A stretch of DNA of 64,000 nucleotides from Epulopiscium sp. Nele67-Bin005 (GTDB lineage Bacteria; Bacillota; Clostridia; Lachnospirales; Cellulosilyticaceae), in the NCBI GenBank assembly GCA_002007365.1, contig LNZR01000077.1:1-64000 (forward strand), written 5' to 3'. The position numbers were made by a program, and so were the translations under genes. Positions 8,155-17,530 of this stretch are shown here, in pieces. Under the pieces are notes generated by a model. That model was not told the DNA's origin. It saw nothing but the letters and a program-made list of their open reading frames with translations, and did not search any database. How positions within the stretch are numbered: position 1 is the first letter of the stretch; every line of letters starts with the position of its first letter.

Positions 8155-9123
8155 TTACACTAATTTTCTAAGTTCTATAGCTCTATATCTAAAAGGAATA
8201 TATGTTTTTGGATCTTCAATTAAGGTATCTGTAAAATTGATAATCATATCCCTAATTGCTGGAGAACTTAGTTCTTTGTTTAACTTTGCGATGTTCTTTA
8301 ATAATAAATTAGCTGGATCATTTAATGCTTTATCAAAATCATAAAGAGGTGCTTGGGATTTTGCATTGGTATCTACATTTACCAAATATCCAAAATTTCC
8401 TGAGTGCCTATCTGTATTTCCGATTATTGCATCTATAATCAACATTTCTAGTCCAAAATCAAATTCATTTATGATATCATACATACTATACCCACACCCA
8501 GAATACAAAACGTGGCTACTTGCTGGCTCTAAATAATTAAAAGCGTTAGTAAAATTGGTAGTTTGCGTGTATTTTTCGGTTAATAAATAAGGAGCAACAG
8601 GTACATTTAATTGTTTACATAACTTATAACTTTCGTATTCATTTTGGTTATATGGCTTTAATAAAATTGTTTTATCTATCCAATGTTTATCCAAAACGCC
8701 ATTTGTAATAATGGTAGGGATAGAGCCTGTCCGATATTTTGGCAAATTATCAAGGGTTGACCCCCAAAACAGCTGATAATATGGCGAAATATCTTCAAAT
8801 TTAATATGACTAGTTTCTTCTTTTATCCAATATAAATCTGATAGAGATAGCAAATATGTTTTGATATCAAAGTTTTTGTGGTTATTTTTTAGGGCATGGC
8901 GCAAAAGCAGAGTTGCAGTCTTATTTTTTTTATTACTTTTTCTAATATTTCTCCAGTTTATAAAAGCCTCATAACAAGGATTTGTCTGTAAAACTTGAGG
9001 TAAATGGTTGGTAGAAATTATAGTGTTAGTTGTAATGTTATATAAAGGAGTATTTTTAACGTATAGTATTAAGTTTGGTGTTGCTGTTGTTGATTTAAAT
9101 AAAATTTTATCAAATTTCCCCAT
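8155..9123 (-). CDS. HipA-like kinase domain protein
   Basis: A 322-residue protein with a HipA C-terminal-like kinase region. IIGNTDRHSGNFG (catalytic loop with Asp and Asn) is followed by PLYDFDKAL, corresponding to the DFG-like metal-binding Asp. Lys in TILLKPYN would be the ATP-binding lysine. The frame is open to 9189, but GAGGAGAGGAAAGTT stands directly before the ATG at 9123 (MGKFDKILF), so that start is chosen. No HipB-type regulator is next to it, so it is a stand-alone copy of the sort common in Clostridia, and a role in persistence cannot be assumed. It is convergent with the peptidase gene 9 bases away with no obvious terminator between. Confidence 0.65.
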   Translation of the reverse strand: MGKFDKILFKSTTATPNLILYVKNTPLYNITTNTIISTNHLPQVLQTNPCYEAFINWRNIRKSNKKNKTATLLLRHALKNNHKNFDIKTYLLSLSDLYWIKEETSHIKFEDISPYYQLFWGSTLDNLPKYRTGSIPTIITNGVLDKHWIDKTILLKPYNQNEYESYKLCKQLNVPVAPYLLTEKYTQTTNFTNAFNYLEPASSHVLYSGCGYSMYDIINEFDFGLEMLIIDAIIGNTDRHSGNFGYLVNVDTNAKSQAPLYDFDKALNDPANLLLKNIAKLNKELSSPAIRDMIINFTDTLIEDPKTYIPFRYRAIELRKLV

Positions 9124-9300
9124 AACTTTCCTCTCCTCAATAGTGTTTATTGCAGTATTGCCAAAAAAAAATCTTCTTAAACACATCAAAAAATTTTTTT
9201 ATATATTATATTACTAGCAACAACTTTTAATGCCTCCCCCTATACAAAAATAATAATTACGATACAATTAACATAGAAAATTATACTAAAGGAGAACATT

Positions 9301-10107
9301 ATGTATAGACTTAAAAATTTATCGGCTCAAAAGGTAATCATTGCGGCTCATAGAGGTACTTTTGGGGCAAATATTATTCAAAATACTATTCCTGCATTTT
9401 TGACTGCGATAAAACAAGGCGCTGATATGATTGAAGTTGATGTTATTAGCTCTAAAGATGGCGTTTTGTATGGCTTTCATACTTGTGCCGAAGCTTCTTT
9501 GGGTATGAGTGTAAATATTTCGGAGTTGACAAGTTTGGAGATTGATAAACATAATTGCCACAACGTTTTGGAACAAAAATCAGGGTTTACTCTCAATCGT
9601 CTAACCGATATTTTGGAGCAGTTACGAGGTAAATGTTTTATAAATATTGACCGTGCATTCGTTGATAATTGGGAAGGTGTTATTAATATTATTGAGGAGG
9701 CAAACGCCCAACAATATGTGCTTTTGAAATCTCCACCACAGGAGCAATTTTTGGTTTCGTTACAAAATAAAAAAATTATGTATATGCCAATATTAAGAAG
9801 TCTTAAAGAGTTTGAATTAGTCAAAAAATTTGATATAAATATTGTAGCTGTAGAATTAATTTTTGATACGCTAGAGCATGAATTAGTTTTGCCTGAAACT
9901 ATGAAATCATTTGAAAATGCAGGATTATTAACGTGGGTAAATGCAATAGACATGGGTGAAGAACATAATTTATCGGCAGGTCTTACAGATACGAAAGCAA
10001 TTTTGGAGAGTGAAGAAGATAATTGGGGAAAATTAATTGAGCTTGGTTTTAATATTATCCAAACTGATTGGCCATCAATTTTAGACTCTTATTTAAAAAC
10101 GATATAA
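9301..10107 (+). CDS. Glycerophosphodiester phosphodiesterase family protein
   Basis: A 268-residue TIM-barrel phosphodiesterase that hydrolyses glycerophosphodiesters to glycerol 3-phosphate and an alcohol. The family signature is present: His17-Arg18-Gly19 (AAHRG), Glu45 and Asp47 in MIEVDV, SKDG, and the second catalytic His60 (GFHT). NIIQTDWPSIL is the usual C-terminal strand. No signal peptide or membrane segment is visible, so it is cytoplasmic. It starts with ATG after AAAGGAGAACATT. It is monocistronic, ending at its own terminator. Confidence 0.87.
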   Translation: MYRLKNLSAQKVIIAAHRGTFGANIIQNTIPAFLTAIKQGADMIEVDVISSKDGVLYGFHTCAEASLGMSVNISELTSLEIDKHNCHNVLEQKSGFTLNRLTDILEQLRGKCFINIDRAFVDNWEGVINIIEEANAQQYVLLKSPPQEQFLVSLQNKKIMYMPILRSLKEFELVKKFDINIVAVELIFDTLEHELVLPETMKSFENAGLLTWVNAIDMGEEHNLSAGLTDTKAILESEEDNWGKLIELGFNIIQTDWPSILDSYLKTI

Positions 10108-10116
10108 TGCTACTAT

Positions 10117-10146
10117 ACTCTGGATTTTTGTATCTGGAGTTTTTTA
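10117..10146 (+). terminator. Terminator after the phosphodiesterase gene
   Basis: An 8-bp stem, ACTCTGGA with TCTGGAGT (two G-U pairs), followed by a run of T. Confidence 0.75.
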
Positions 10147-10668
10147 CTATTTATTTTGTGAAAATGTATATCAGTATATAAAAATGTTAGGGGTTTCTTC
10201 CTTATTATAGATTATGTAAAAGTTTAATTGTGAATTATTATACTTGGATATAATTTCTAAACTGCTTGTCTATGTAGGCTTTCCCCCAATGACCCAAAAA
10301 TACACTGAATTTATACCCATCTAATAGTCAAGAAAAATTATTTTAACGTTATAACTACATTACCTAAAATTACCACACTTTTTAGGCAAAAACTTCACAC
10401 AAATTTCACACAAATAAGGCAAAATTAGAAATGTTATATGATAATATTACAAAATAGACAGGTTATTATGTGTAATTATTATAATAAAGTAATACTGATT
10501 TATTTACAATTAAAATCTTTTTTTATAATTCGGATTTGACATTTCAAATAAAATCGGATACGATATAACAAAGTTGATTGAATTTTACAAGAAATGCCCC
10601 CAAAACTTTCAAATCTTTAATCGTAAATACATAAAGTCGGGCATCTAAATTGAGAAAGGATTGATAAA
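10147..10668. other. Intergenic region upstream of the first peptide-binding protein
   Basis: No gene is seen in about 520 bases. It holds a partial, inverted match to repeat family A at 10191-10209 (GTTTCTTCCTTATTATA). A promoter lies at 10536-10564. A long-range inverted repeat ATGCCC (10594-10599) and GGGCAT (10639-10644) in the 5' untranslated region could fold the leader. The rest is AT-rich sequence without features I can support. Confidence 0.5.
10536..10564 (+). promoter_or_regulatory. Promoter of the first peptide-binding lipoprotein gene
   Basis: A consensus -35 TTGACA (10536-10541) and, after 17 bases, TACGAT as the -10. The sequence around ATACGATA is shared with the promoter of the second binding protein at 13668, which suggests common ancestry or control. 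The leader of about 100 bases is long for such a gene. Confidence 0.6.
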
Positions 10669-12393
10669 ATGAAAAAATTCGCTAAGAAGTTTGCATTACT
10701 ATCTATGGCTAGCGTTTTAATGGCTGGTTCATTAGTTGGTTGTGGTTCTGATACTTCTAACAATAATAATAGTGGAAATACTACTCCTGCTACTGGTGAT
10801 ACAGGAAGTTCAAATAATAACGACTCTACATTTGCTCAAGGAGGAACTTCTGTTATTGCAATCGGTAACTTAAATGGAGTATTCTCGGCATTCTTTGGAA
10901 CTACTGCATATGATAGATATATTTATGAGTGTGCTCATGAATACCTAATTACTGTAGATAGAGAAGGGCGATACATTCCAAACCTAGCTGACTTTACTAT
11001 TGAAGAAATTACTAACGATGCTGGAGATTTACAAACAGTTTATACTTTTAAATTACAAGAAGGAATTACATTTAGTGATGGAGTTCCTATGACTGCTGAT
11101 GATATTTTATTTGGATTTTATGTTTTATTAGATCCAACTTATGATGGTACTAGTACACTATTTACTGTAGATATCGTTGGTCTTGATGAGTATAGAAATG
11201 GTGATGCTACAGAAGTTGCTGGAATTCAAAGAATTGATGACCACACAGTTTCTGTAACTATTAATGGAATTGATGCTGGAGCATTAAATAAGTTTAGAGT
11301 TCACGTTCTTCCAGAGCATTATTATGGAGAAACTTTTGTTAAGGGAGATTTATCAGGAGTTAAAGCTAAAAATGGTGCGCCTCTTGGTTCTGGACCATTC
11401 GTATTTGAAGATTACTCAAACAACGTAGTTAGCTTTGTTGCAAATGAAAACTACCACAAAGGAACTCCAAACTTAGAAAAACTTAAGTTCCAAGTTACAG
11501 ATTCAGCAAATTTATTTGAAGCTGTAAGAAGTGAGCAAGTAGATATTTCTGATCCAACTGCATCTCCAGACCAAGTTAAAATGGTTGAAGATGCTAGACT
11601 TCACTATGAGTTAACAGAGTATAACGGTTATGGTTATATCGGTATGAATGCTGAGCGTATTCCTGATATTAACGTACGTAAAGGGTTAATGCACCTTATG
11701 AACCGTGGACCTGCTGTTCAAACTTATTATGGAGATTTAGCTACAGTAATTGAGCGTCCTATGACAACTATTTCTTGGGCATACCCACAAGACGCAGAAG
11801 AATATTATGGATATAGCCCAGAAAAAGCTCTTGAATACTTTACACTTGCTGGATACGAAAATGTAGGTGGAAAGCTTATGAAAGATGGAGAGCAACTTCG
11901 TATTGAAGTAGGTATTTCTGCTAGTGGAACTATGGATCACCCATCTGCTCCTGTTCTTACTCAAATGAAAGTAGACCTAGAAAATATGGGTGGAGTTTTA
12001 GAAATTATGGATACAGATGGAACAGTATTCTTTGAAGTATTAAACGCTGAAGAGTGGGATATGTGGGTAGCGGCATGGACAGCAACTCCAGATCCAGACC
12101 TTTACCAAATTTATCACTCTGACGGGTCAACTTCAAGATACAACATCAACAATCCAGAGTTAGATAAACTTATTGAAGATGCTCGTACAACTAACGATGT
12201 AGATGTAAGAACTAATTTATATCACCAAGCATTAGATATTATTATGGACGAGGCTATAAATATGCCAATTTACCAACGTAAAAATATGTATGTTATTAAT
12301 CCAGAATGGATTGACATTAATTCTTTACCAGAAAACATGACTCCATACCACACGTTCTACCAAGCACTTGATAATTTAGCACAACCTAAATAA
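10669..12393 (+). CDS. Peptide ABC transporter substrate-binding lipoprotein 1 (OppA/DppA type)
   Basis: A 574-residue family 5 solute-binding protein. A lipoprotein signal peptide (MKKFAKKFALLS, then LVGC with the lipidated Cys25) is followed by an Asn/Ser/Thr-rich linker to about residue 55 and the SBP_bac_5 domain (FKLQEGITFSDGVPMTADDI is its signature). It captures oligopeptides or similar ligands outside the membrane. It has no permease genes of its own, having a private promoter and terminator. A close paralogue at 13802 leads the permease operon, and the two share long identical stretches such as HVLPEHYYGE-like and INVRKGLMHLMNRGP segments. It is probably an alternative receptor for the same importer, expressed separately. 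Confidence 0.92.
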   Translation: MKKFAKKFALLSMASVLMAGSLVGCGSDTSNNNNSGNTTPATGDTGSSNNNDSTFAQGGTSVIAIGNLNGVFSAFFGTTAYDRYIYECAHEYLITVDREGRYIPNLADFTIEEITNDAGDLQTVYTFKLQEGITFSDGVPMTADDILFGFYVLLDPTYDGTSTLFTVDIVGLDEYRNGDATEVAGIQRIDDHTVSVTINGIDAGALNKFRVHVLPEHYYGETFVKGDLSGVKAKNGAPLGSGPFVFEDYSNNVVSFVANENYHKGTPNLEKLKFQVTDSANLFEAVRSEQVDISDPTASPDQVKMVEDARLHYELTEYNGYGYIGMNAERIPDINVRKGLMHLMNRGPAVQTYYGDLATVIERPMTTISWAYPQDAEEYYGYSPEKALEYFTLAGYENVGGKLMKDGEQLRIEVGISASGTMDHPSAPVLTQMKVDLENMGGVLEIMDTDGTVFFEVLNAEEWDMWVAAWTATPDPDLYQIYHSDGSTSRYNINNPELDKLIEDARTTNDVDVRTNLYHQALDIIMDEAINMPIYQRKNMYVINPEWIDINSLPENMTPYHTFYQALDNLAQPK

Positions 12394-12403
12394 ATCACAT
12401 CAC

Positions 12404-12446
12404 AAAAAAGCTCCAGAGAATTTAATTTCTTTGGGGCTTTTATTTT
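12404..12446 (+). terminator. Terminator of the first binding-protein gene
   Basis: AAAAGCTCCAGAGAA and its imperfect complement TTCTTTGGGGCTTTT form a long stem ending in T residues. Confidence 0.8.
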
Positions 12447-12562
12447 ATTGCAAAATAATATTAATTTTAACTCTTTTATACTTGATTTTTCCAGAAATTG
12501 AATGTATCAATTTTTAAAAAATTACATAATATATATATATTACGTTTGGAGGTAATTTATTT

Positions 12563-13321
12563 ATGAAAAAAAGTATATTAAGATTAGGAATAGCGATAAT
12601 TATATTTAAGGTTTTGGTAATGAGTATTAATTTATTTATAGAAAATATGGCGTTCTTCTTACAAGACCAATATAATATTTCCATAGATGAAAATTTGCAC
12701 ATTTACTTAACATTATTTAGTTGCACATCGTTTTTTATTGGGTTTCCTGTATACACTTTTTTGATGAGATACAAAAACGAGAAACCCCTACCAACCGAAA
12801 GAGCAAAAGTTTCTACACAATATTTAATAATTAGATTGCTAGTTATACTTTCGATTTGGGCAATATTAGCAGTATTACTACCCCCAGCCGATGTTATGAG
12901 TTTTAGAAGCATAGTAGATACTTTAGTTTTTACAGTAATTTTGTATCCAATAATGGAGGAAGTAATGTGGCGTGAACTCCTTTTTCCCGAGTTTGGGGAA
13001 CTTGGAAAAAATAAATTTGTTGCAATAACAACAATTGGTTGGGCGTTTTTGATGCACAATATGCCAATCAATATGATGATTGCATTAGTTGCAGGATTTT
13101 TATTACTAGGTCCACTATATTACAAAACACAAAATATAAAATTATGTATATTTTTTCATTCGTTTATAAACTTATTTTTTGGATTAATATTATCAAACAC
13201 CAAACTATTTTTTGGATATCAACTCTTTGGAATTAGCACTATGATGATAATTGCAATCATTATATGGGTAGCAACTATAGCCTACTATTTTACAACGAGA
13301 AATAAGCCTGTAGCCGAATAA
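12563..13321 (+). CDS. CPBP family intramembrane metalloprotease (Abi/CAAX-like)
   Basis: A 252-residue membrane protein with about seven hydrophobic segments and all three CPBP motifs: Glu132-Glu133-x3-Arg137 (MEEVMWRE), FLMH with His165, and HSFIN with His199 and Asn203. These residues build the glutamate-protease or metal site of Rce1-like proteases. In bacteria such proteins take part in peptide or bacteriocin maturation or immunity. It starts with ATG after TTGGAGG and is transcribed alone between two paralogous peptide-binding proteins. Nothing nearby names its substrate. Confidence 0.85.
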   Translation: MKKSILRLGIAIIIFKVLVMSINLFIENMAFFLQDQYNISIDENLHIYLTLFSCTSFFIGFPVYTFLMRYKNEKPLPTERAKVSTQYLIIRLLVILSIWAILAVLLPPADVMSFRSIVDTLVFTVILYPIMEEVMWRELLFPEFGELGKNKFVAITTIGWAFLMHNMPINMMIALVAGFLLLGPLYYKTQNIKLCIFFHSFINLFFGLILSNTKLFFGYQLFGISTMMIIAIIIWVATIAYYFTTRNKPVAE

Positions 13322-13325
13322 ATAT

Positions 13326-13362
13326 AAGCCTCAAGGACTAACCCTCTTTGGGGCTTTATTTT
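13326..13362 (+). terminator. Terminator of the CPBP protease gene
   Basis: A 9-bp stem AAGCCTCAA with TTGGGGCTT (one G-U pair), followed by TATTTTGT. Confidence 0.75.
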
Positions 13363-13611
13363 GTAAAAAAACGAAATTACTAATATAGTACAAGTGAATT
13401 TTATCTATAGTATAACTTTCATTTGTTTCCCATTAATGCAGATGTATATATTTTTTGTTTAAACTTCCCCAAAAACAAACATTTTGTTTAAAAAATTTGT
13501 TTGTCCATAGCAAATCATACATTAATAAGTGCTTTATGGTAAAATTAGGATTTTATTTAGTGGCATTATTTACTAATAACATTACATAAATTTCAGTTTG
13601 TATGTTGAAAA

Positions 13612-13636
13612 TACTATACGGTACGGTCGTATGGTA
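13612..13636. promoter_or_regulatory. Inverted repeat, candidate operator upstream of the second binding protein
   Basis: TACTATACG (13612-13620) and CGTATGGTA (13628-13636) are 9-base arms with one mismatch, separated by GTACGGT. It is GC-rich against an AT-rich background and lies 32 bases upstream of the -35 box, so an activator or repressor site is plausible. The rest of the roughly 480-base gap (13322-13801) has no gene. Confidence 0.4.
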
Positions 13637-13667
13637 CAAGTTGGATTAATTGGGTGTAAAATCTCAA

Positions 13668-13696
13668 TTGACATTTATATATTTATACGATAAAAT
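13668..13696 (+). promoter_or_regulatory. Promoter of the peptide importer operon
   Basis: TTGACA (13668-13673), a 17-base spacer and TAAAAT (13691-13696). The segment TTGACATTT and an ATACGATA block are shared with the promoter of the first binding protein. Confidence 0.65.
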
Positions 13697-13715
13697 AAAA
13701 CTCAACGATAAGAAT

Positions 13716-13768
13716 TTTGCAAGACAAATAAAACCATCTTTCAAAATGTAAAATGATGGTTACGCAAA
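13716..13768 (+). promoter_or_regulatory. Leader stem-loop before the second binding-protein gene
   Basis: ACCATC (13733-13738) pairs with GATGGT (13755-13760), and outside it TTTGC (13716-13720) can pair with GCAAA (13764-13768). No T-run follows, so it is not a terminator. It may stabilise the abundant lipoprotein transcript. Confidence 0.4.
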
Positions 13769-13801
13769 CATTACACTTAATACATAGAAAGGACGAGCAA
13801 A

Positions 13802-15481
13802 ATGAAAAAATTTGCCAAAAGATTTGCATTATTATCATTAACAGGCGTTGTAGCTACTACTAGTCTTGTTGGTTGTGGCTCAAGTTCAAATGATAACAAT
13901 TCATCAAATCAAGCAAGTGCAGCTACTGGACCTAGTGGCACTACAGTTATTGCAATATCAAGCTTAAACGGAATTTTCAGTCCATTTTTTTCTCAAACGT
14001 CTTATGATAGAGTGATCCATGATGCAGTTCATGAATATTTAATCGAAATTGATAGAGATGGATTTATGATACCAAATCTTGCTAGTGTAGAGATGGAAGA
14101 AATCACTACTGATGGAAATATCCAAACAGTCTATACCTTTAAATTAAAAGAAGGTTTAACTTTTAGTGATGGAGAGTCAATTACTGCTGATGATATTATT
14201 TTCAATTATAAGGTTTATGCAGACCCTACATATGATGGAGCTTTGACAGTTAGTTCTTTGCCAATTGTTGGACTTCAAGATTACAAATATGGTGATGCTA
14301 CAGAAATTAGTGGTATCAAAAAAATTGATGACTTAACAGTAGAAGTTACTATAGATGGGGTTGACCCTTCGGCAATTCATTCCTTAAGAATAGCAGTTTT
14401 ACCAGAACATTATTATGGTGAAGGTTTTGTAAAAGGTGATTTATCAGGTGTGAAATCCAAAAACGGAACTCCAATGGGAGCTGGGCCATATATTTTTGAA
14501 GATTACTCAAATAATGTAGTTAGTCTAAAGTTTAATGAAACTTATTTCCAAGGGACACCAAACATCGAAAAAATTAAATTTCAGTTAATTGACTCAGCTA
14601 ATGCTTTTGAGGCTGTGCGTAGTGGGCAAGTTGATATTGCTGACCCATCGGCTTCTCCAGATATGATTAAGATGGTTGAAGATGCTGGGTTACATTATGA
14701 ATTAATTGACCATAATGCATATGGATATGTTGGGATAAATGCAGAGCGTATACCAGATATTAACGTACGTAAGGGATTAATGCATCTTATGAACCGTGGA
14801 CCTTCGATTGAGTCTTACTATGGGCCATACGCCTCTGTAATTGAGCGTCCAATGACTCAAGTTTCTTGGGCTTATCCATCAGATGCTGAGGAAGTTTATG
14901 GATATGATAAGCAAAAAGCTATGGAATATTTTGAGCTTGCAGGATACGAAGATGTAAATGGAAAGCTTATGAAAGATGGTGAACAGCTTCGTATTGAGGT
15001 TGGTATTGCAGGAAACGGAATTATGGATCACCCAGTTGCTCCTCTACTTATGCAAATGAAAGTAGATTTGGAGAATATGGGAGCAGTATTTGAAGTTATG
15101 GATACGGACACATCGTTATTTTTCGACAAGATTATGTTAGAAGAATGGGATATGTGGACGGCAGGTTGGACGGGAAGTGCTGACCCAGATTTATACAGAT
15201 ATTTTCATACAGATGGTTCAACAGCATATCACGCATTTAGCGATGCAGAAATAGATGCAATATTAGAAGCGTCACGTCAAACTCTTGATACTAATGAGCT
15301 TTCTAATCTTTACGCTGAGGCACTTGATATGATTATGGAACACGCAATTATTATGCCAGTTTATCAAAGACAAAATTTATATGTGTTTAACCCAGAAATG
15401 ATTGATGTTTATTCATTACCTGAAAATATGACACCATATTATTTATTCTATGATGAACTACAAAACTTACAGATGAAATAG
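13802..15481 (+). CDS. Peptide ABC transporter substrate-binding lipoprotein 2 (OppA/DppA type)
   Basis: A 559-residue paralogue of the binding protein at 10669, with the same kind of signal peptide (MKKFAKRFALLS, LVGC, Cys25), a short Ser/Asn linker and an SBP_bac_5 domain (KEGLTFSDGESITADDI). It leads the complete importer operon: two permeases, two ATPases and a tiny membrane protein. The pair differ mainly in the ligand-facing middle and in the linker, so they probably have different peptide preferences. The RBS is GAAAGGACGAGC, spaced 6-8 bases from ATG. Confidence 0.93.
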   Translation: MKKFAKRFALLSLTGVVATTSLVGCGSSSNDNNSSNQASAATGPSGTTVIAISSLNGIFSPFFSQTSYDRVIHDAVHEYLIEIDRDGFMIPNLASVEMEEITTDGNIQTVYTFKLKEGLTFSDGESITADDIIFNYKVYADPTYDGALTVSSLPIVGLQDYKYGDATEISGIKKIDDLTVEVTIDGVDPSAIHSLRIAVLPEHYYGEGFVKGDLSGVKSKNGTPMGAGPYIFEDYSNNVVSLKFNETYFQGTPNIEKIKFQLIDSANAFEAVRSGQVDIADPSASPDMIKMVEDAGLHYELIDHNAYGYVGINAERIPDINVRKGLMHLMNRGPSIESYYGPYASVIERPMTQVSWAYPSDAEEVYGYDKQKAMEYFELAGYEDVNGKLMKDGEQLRIEVGIAGNGIMDHPVAPLLMQMKVDLENMGAVFEVMDTDTSLFFDKIMLEEWDMWTAGWTGSADPDLYRYFHTDGSTAYHAFSDAEIDAILEASRQTLDTNELSNLYAEALDMIMEHAIIMPVYQRQNLYVFNPEMIDVYSLPENMTPYYLFYDELQNLQMK

Positions 15482-15484
15482 AGC

Positions 15485-15535
15485 AGGCCATCAGATAGAA
15501 AATTTGTGGTGGCCTAAAAATTTAAAATAATTATA
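15485..15535 (+). promoter_or_regulatory. Intercistronic stem-loop between binding protein and permease
   Basis: AGGCCATCA and TGGTGGCCT form a 9-bp stem (one G-U pair) just after the stop codon, followed by A residues, not T. Such hairpins protect the upstream message and keep binding protein in excess of the membrane complex. Confidence 0.5.
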
Positions 15536-15555
15536 ACAAAATAAGGAGTGAGATT

Positions 15556-16524
15556 ATGTGGCAGTATATAGTACGACGTATTTTTATTGGTATGTTCGTT
15601 TTGCTTGGGGTGTCAATGATTATCTATGGATTAATCAGAATTGCACCAGGGGATTATGTATCGAACTTAACAAGCAGTAACCCAGAAGTAACTCAAGAGA
15701 TGATTGACCAACTTAACGAACTATACGGTTTAAATGATAGTATTCCAGAGGGATATTCAAAGTGGTTAATTGGTGTTATGCAGGGTGATTTAGGGACATC
15801 ATTCATTGAGCAAAAACCAGTTACAGAAGTATTAAGTTCAAAAATGTGGTTCTCGTTTTGGATGGCATTTCCAGCCTACATTTTACAAATCTTAATCGCA
15901 ATTCCACTAGGAATTTTATCAGCAACAAAACAATATAGTAAAACGGATTATGCTGTTACAACTTTTGCCCTTATGGGAATGAGTTTACCAAGCTTCTTCT
16001 TTGCTGCACTTTTACAAAGAATTTTTGCTCAAGAACTTGGGTGGTTACCACTATCAGGTATGAAAACAGCTCGTATGGATTATGAAGGATTTGCATTAGT
16101 TATGGATATGGCAAGACACTTTGTTTTACCAGTTATGGTTCTTACAGTACTTGGTATTGGTGGTCTTATGCGTTATAGCCGTACAAATATGCTAGAAGTT
16201 TTAAAAGAAGATTATATAAGAACAGCTCGTGCTAAAGGTCTTAGTGAAAGCAAAGTTATTTACAAACACGCATTTAGAAACACGTTAATTCCAATCGTTA
16301 CAATTTTAGGTGGTATGATACCTGGATTATTCTCAGGATCAATGATTACAGAAGGTATTTTTGGAATTGATGGTATCGGAAATGCTTCACTTGCAGCTCT
16401 TCGTGGTGGAGATATTCCATTTATTATGGGAGCAACATTATTTATGGCAGCTTTAACACTAATTGGAACTTTGGTATCAGACGTTCTTTATGGTGTAGTT
16501 GACCCTCGTGTAAGATTAAAATAA
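15556..16524 (+). CDS. Peptide ABC transporter permease, DppB/OppB type
   Basis: A 322-residue permease with six hydrophobic segments and the ATPase-contacting EAA-type loop (YIRTARAKGLSESKVIYKHA). The N-terminus MWQYIVRRIFIGMFVLLGVS is typical of DppB/OppB. The end GVVDPRVRLK is also characteristic. It forms a heterodimeric membrane channel with the next gene's product. The RBS is AAGGAGTGAG. Confidence 0.93.
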   Translation: MWQYIVRRIFIGMFVLLGVSMIIYGLIRIAPGDYVSNLTSSNPEVTQEMIDQLNELYGLNDSIPEGYSKWLIGVMQGDLGTSFIEQKPVTEVLSSKMWFSFWMAFPAYILQILIAIPLGILSATKQYSKTDYAVTTFALMGMSLPSFFFAALLQRIFAQELGWLPLSGMKTARMDYEGFALVMDMARHFVLPVMVLTVLGIGGLMRYSRTNMLEVLKEDYIRTARAKGLSESKVIYKHAFRNTLIPIVTILGGMIPGLFSGSMITEGIFGIDGIGNASLAALRGGDIPFIMGATLFMAALTLIGTLVSDVLYGVVDPRVRLK

Positions 16525-16537
16525 GGAGGTTTAGAAA

Positions 16538-17521
16538 ATGGCTGAAGCTACTGCAAAAAAAGAAATTAACTTGGAAAAAGTCGTAACGCCGGGGCAACTT
16601 GTGCGTAAACGTTTTATGAGAAATAAGCTTGCTATAGTTGGAGTTTTCATACTTCTTGGTATGTTCTTATTCTCGTTTGTTGGACCATTCTTTTCTCCTT
16701 ATGGGGAATACACACTATTTTATATATCAGCAGATGGGGTAGAATTTAGTTCAGATGATTTAAAGGGGTTTGACCCATCAGGAGCAGGAGTAACTATTGG
16801 AAATAGACAATCTCCATCTAGCACTCACTGGTTAGGAACTGATAAAGATGGTCGTGATGTATTTACAAGACTTATGTATGGAGGAAGAATTTCTCTTACA
16901 ATCGGGATTGTTGTAGTATTTTTCCAAATTGTTTTGGGAGTAACATTAGGAGGAATTGCTGGATATTTTGGAGGAAAAATTGATAACCTAATAATGCGTT
17001 TAGTAGACGTTATTTATTGCTTACCAACACTTCCTATTATGCTTATTATAAGTTCGTTATTAATTGCATACAAAATTCCTCAAGATCAAAAAATCTATTG
17101 GCTTACATTAGTAATGGGTCTTATGGGTTGGGCAAGTGTTGCAAGACTTGTAAGAGCTCAAATTTTAACATTAAGAGAACGTGAATTTATGGTGGCAACA
17201 GAAGCAACAGGAATTCACCCAGCAAGAAGAATTATCAAACACCTTATCCCAAATGTTATGCCTCAACTTATTGTAGTTGCAACTATGGGTATGGGTAGTG
17301 TAATCCTTACAGAAGCAGCATATAGTTACCTAGGAATTGGAGTACCATTCCCATATGCATCTTGGGGGAACATGGTAAATGTAGTTAGTGACCCAATTAT
17401 TATGCGTTCATATGTATTTATGTGGTTACCACCAGGGCTTTGTATATTAATAACGGTTTTAGGATTTAACTTTGTAGGTGATGGTCTACGTGATGCATTT
17501 GACCCTAAAATGAAAAGGTAG
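16538..17521 (+). CDS. Peptide ABC transporter permease, DppC/OppC type
   Basis: A 327-residue permease with the OppC N-terminal segment (VRKRFMRNKLAIVGVFILLG), the HWLGTDKDGRDVFTRLMYG periplasmic-side motif, and the EAA loop (FMVATEATGIHPARRIIKH). The end DGLRDAFDPKMKR is family-typical. RBS TAAGGAGG; 13 bases from the preceding gene. Partner of the DppB-type subunit. Confidence 0.93.
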   Translation: MAEATAKKEINLEKVVTPGQLVRKRFMRNKLAIVGVFILLGMFLFSFVGPFFSPYGEYTLFYISADGVEFSSDDLKGFDPSGAGVTIGNRQSPSSTHWLGTDKDGRDVFTRLMYGGRISLTIGIVVVFFQIVLGVTLGGIAGYFGGKIDNLIMRLVDVIYCLPTLPIMLIISSLLIAYKIPQDQKIYWLTLVMGLMGWASVARLVRAQILTLREREFMVATEATGIHPARRIIKHLIPNVMPQLIVVATMGMGSVILTEAAYSYLGIGVPFPYASWGNMVNVVSDPIIMRSYVFMWLPPGLCILITVLGFNFVGDGLRDAFDPKMKR

Positions 17522-17530
17522 GTGAATGTG

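Noticed and set aside
9477-9953. 158-codon minus-strand frame inside the phosphodiesterase gene
   Set aside because: Shadow of a gene with all family motifs on the plus strand.
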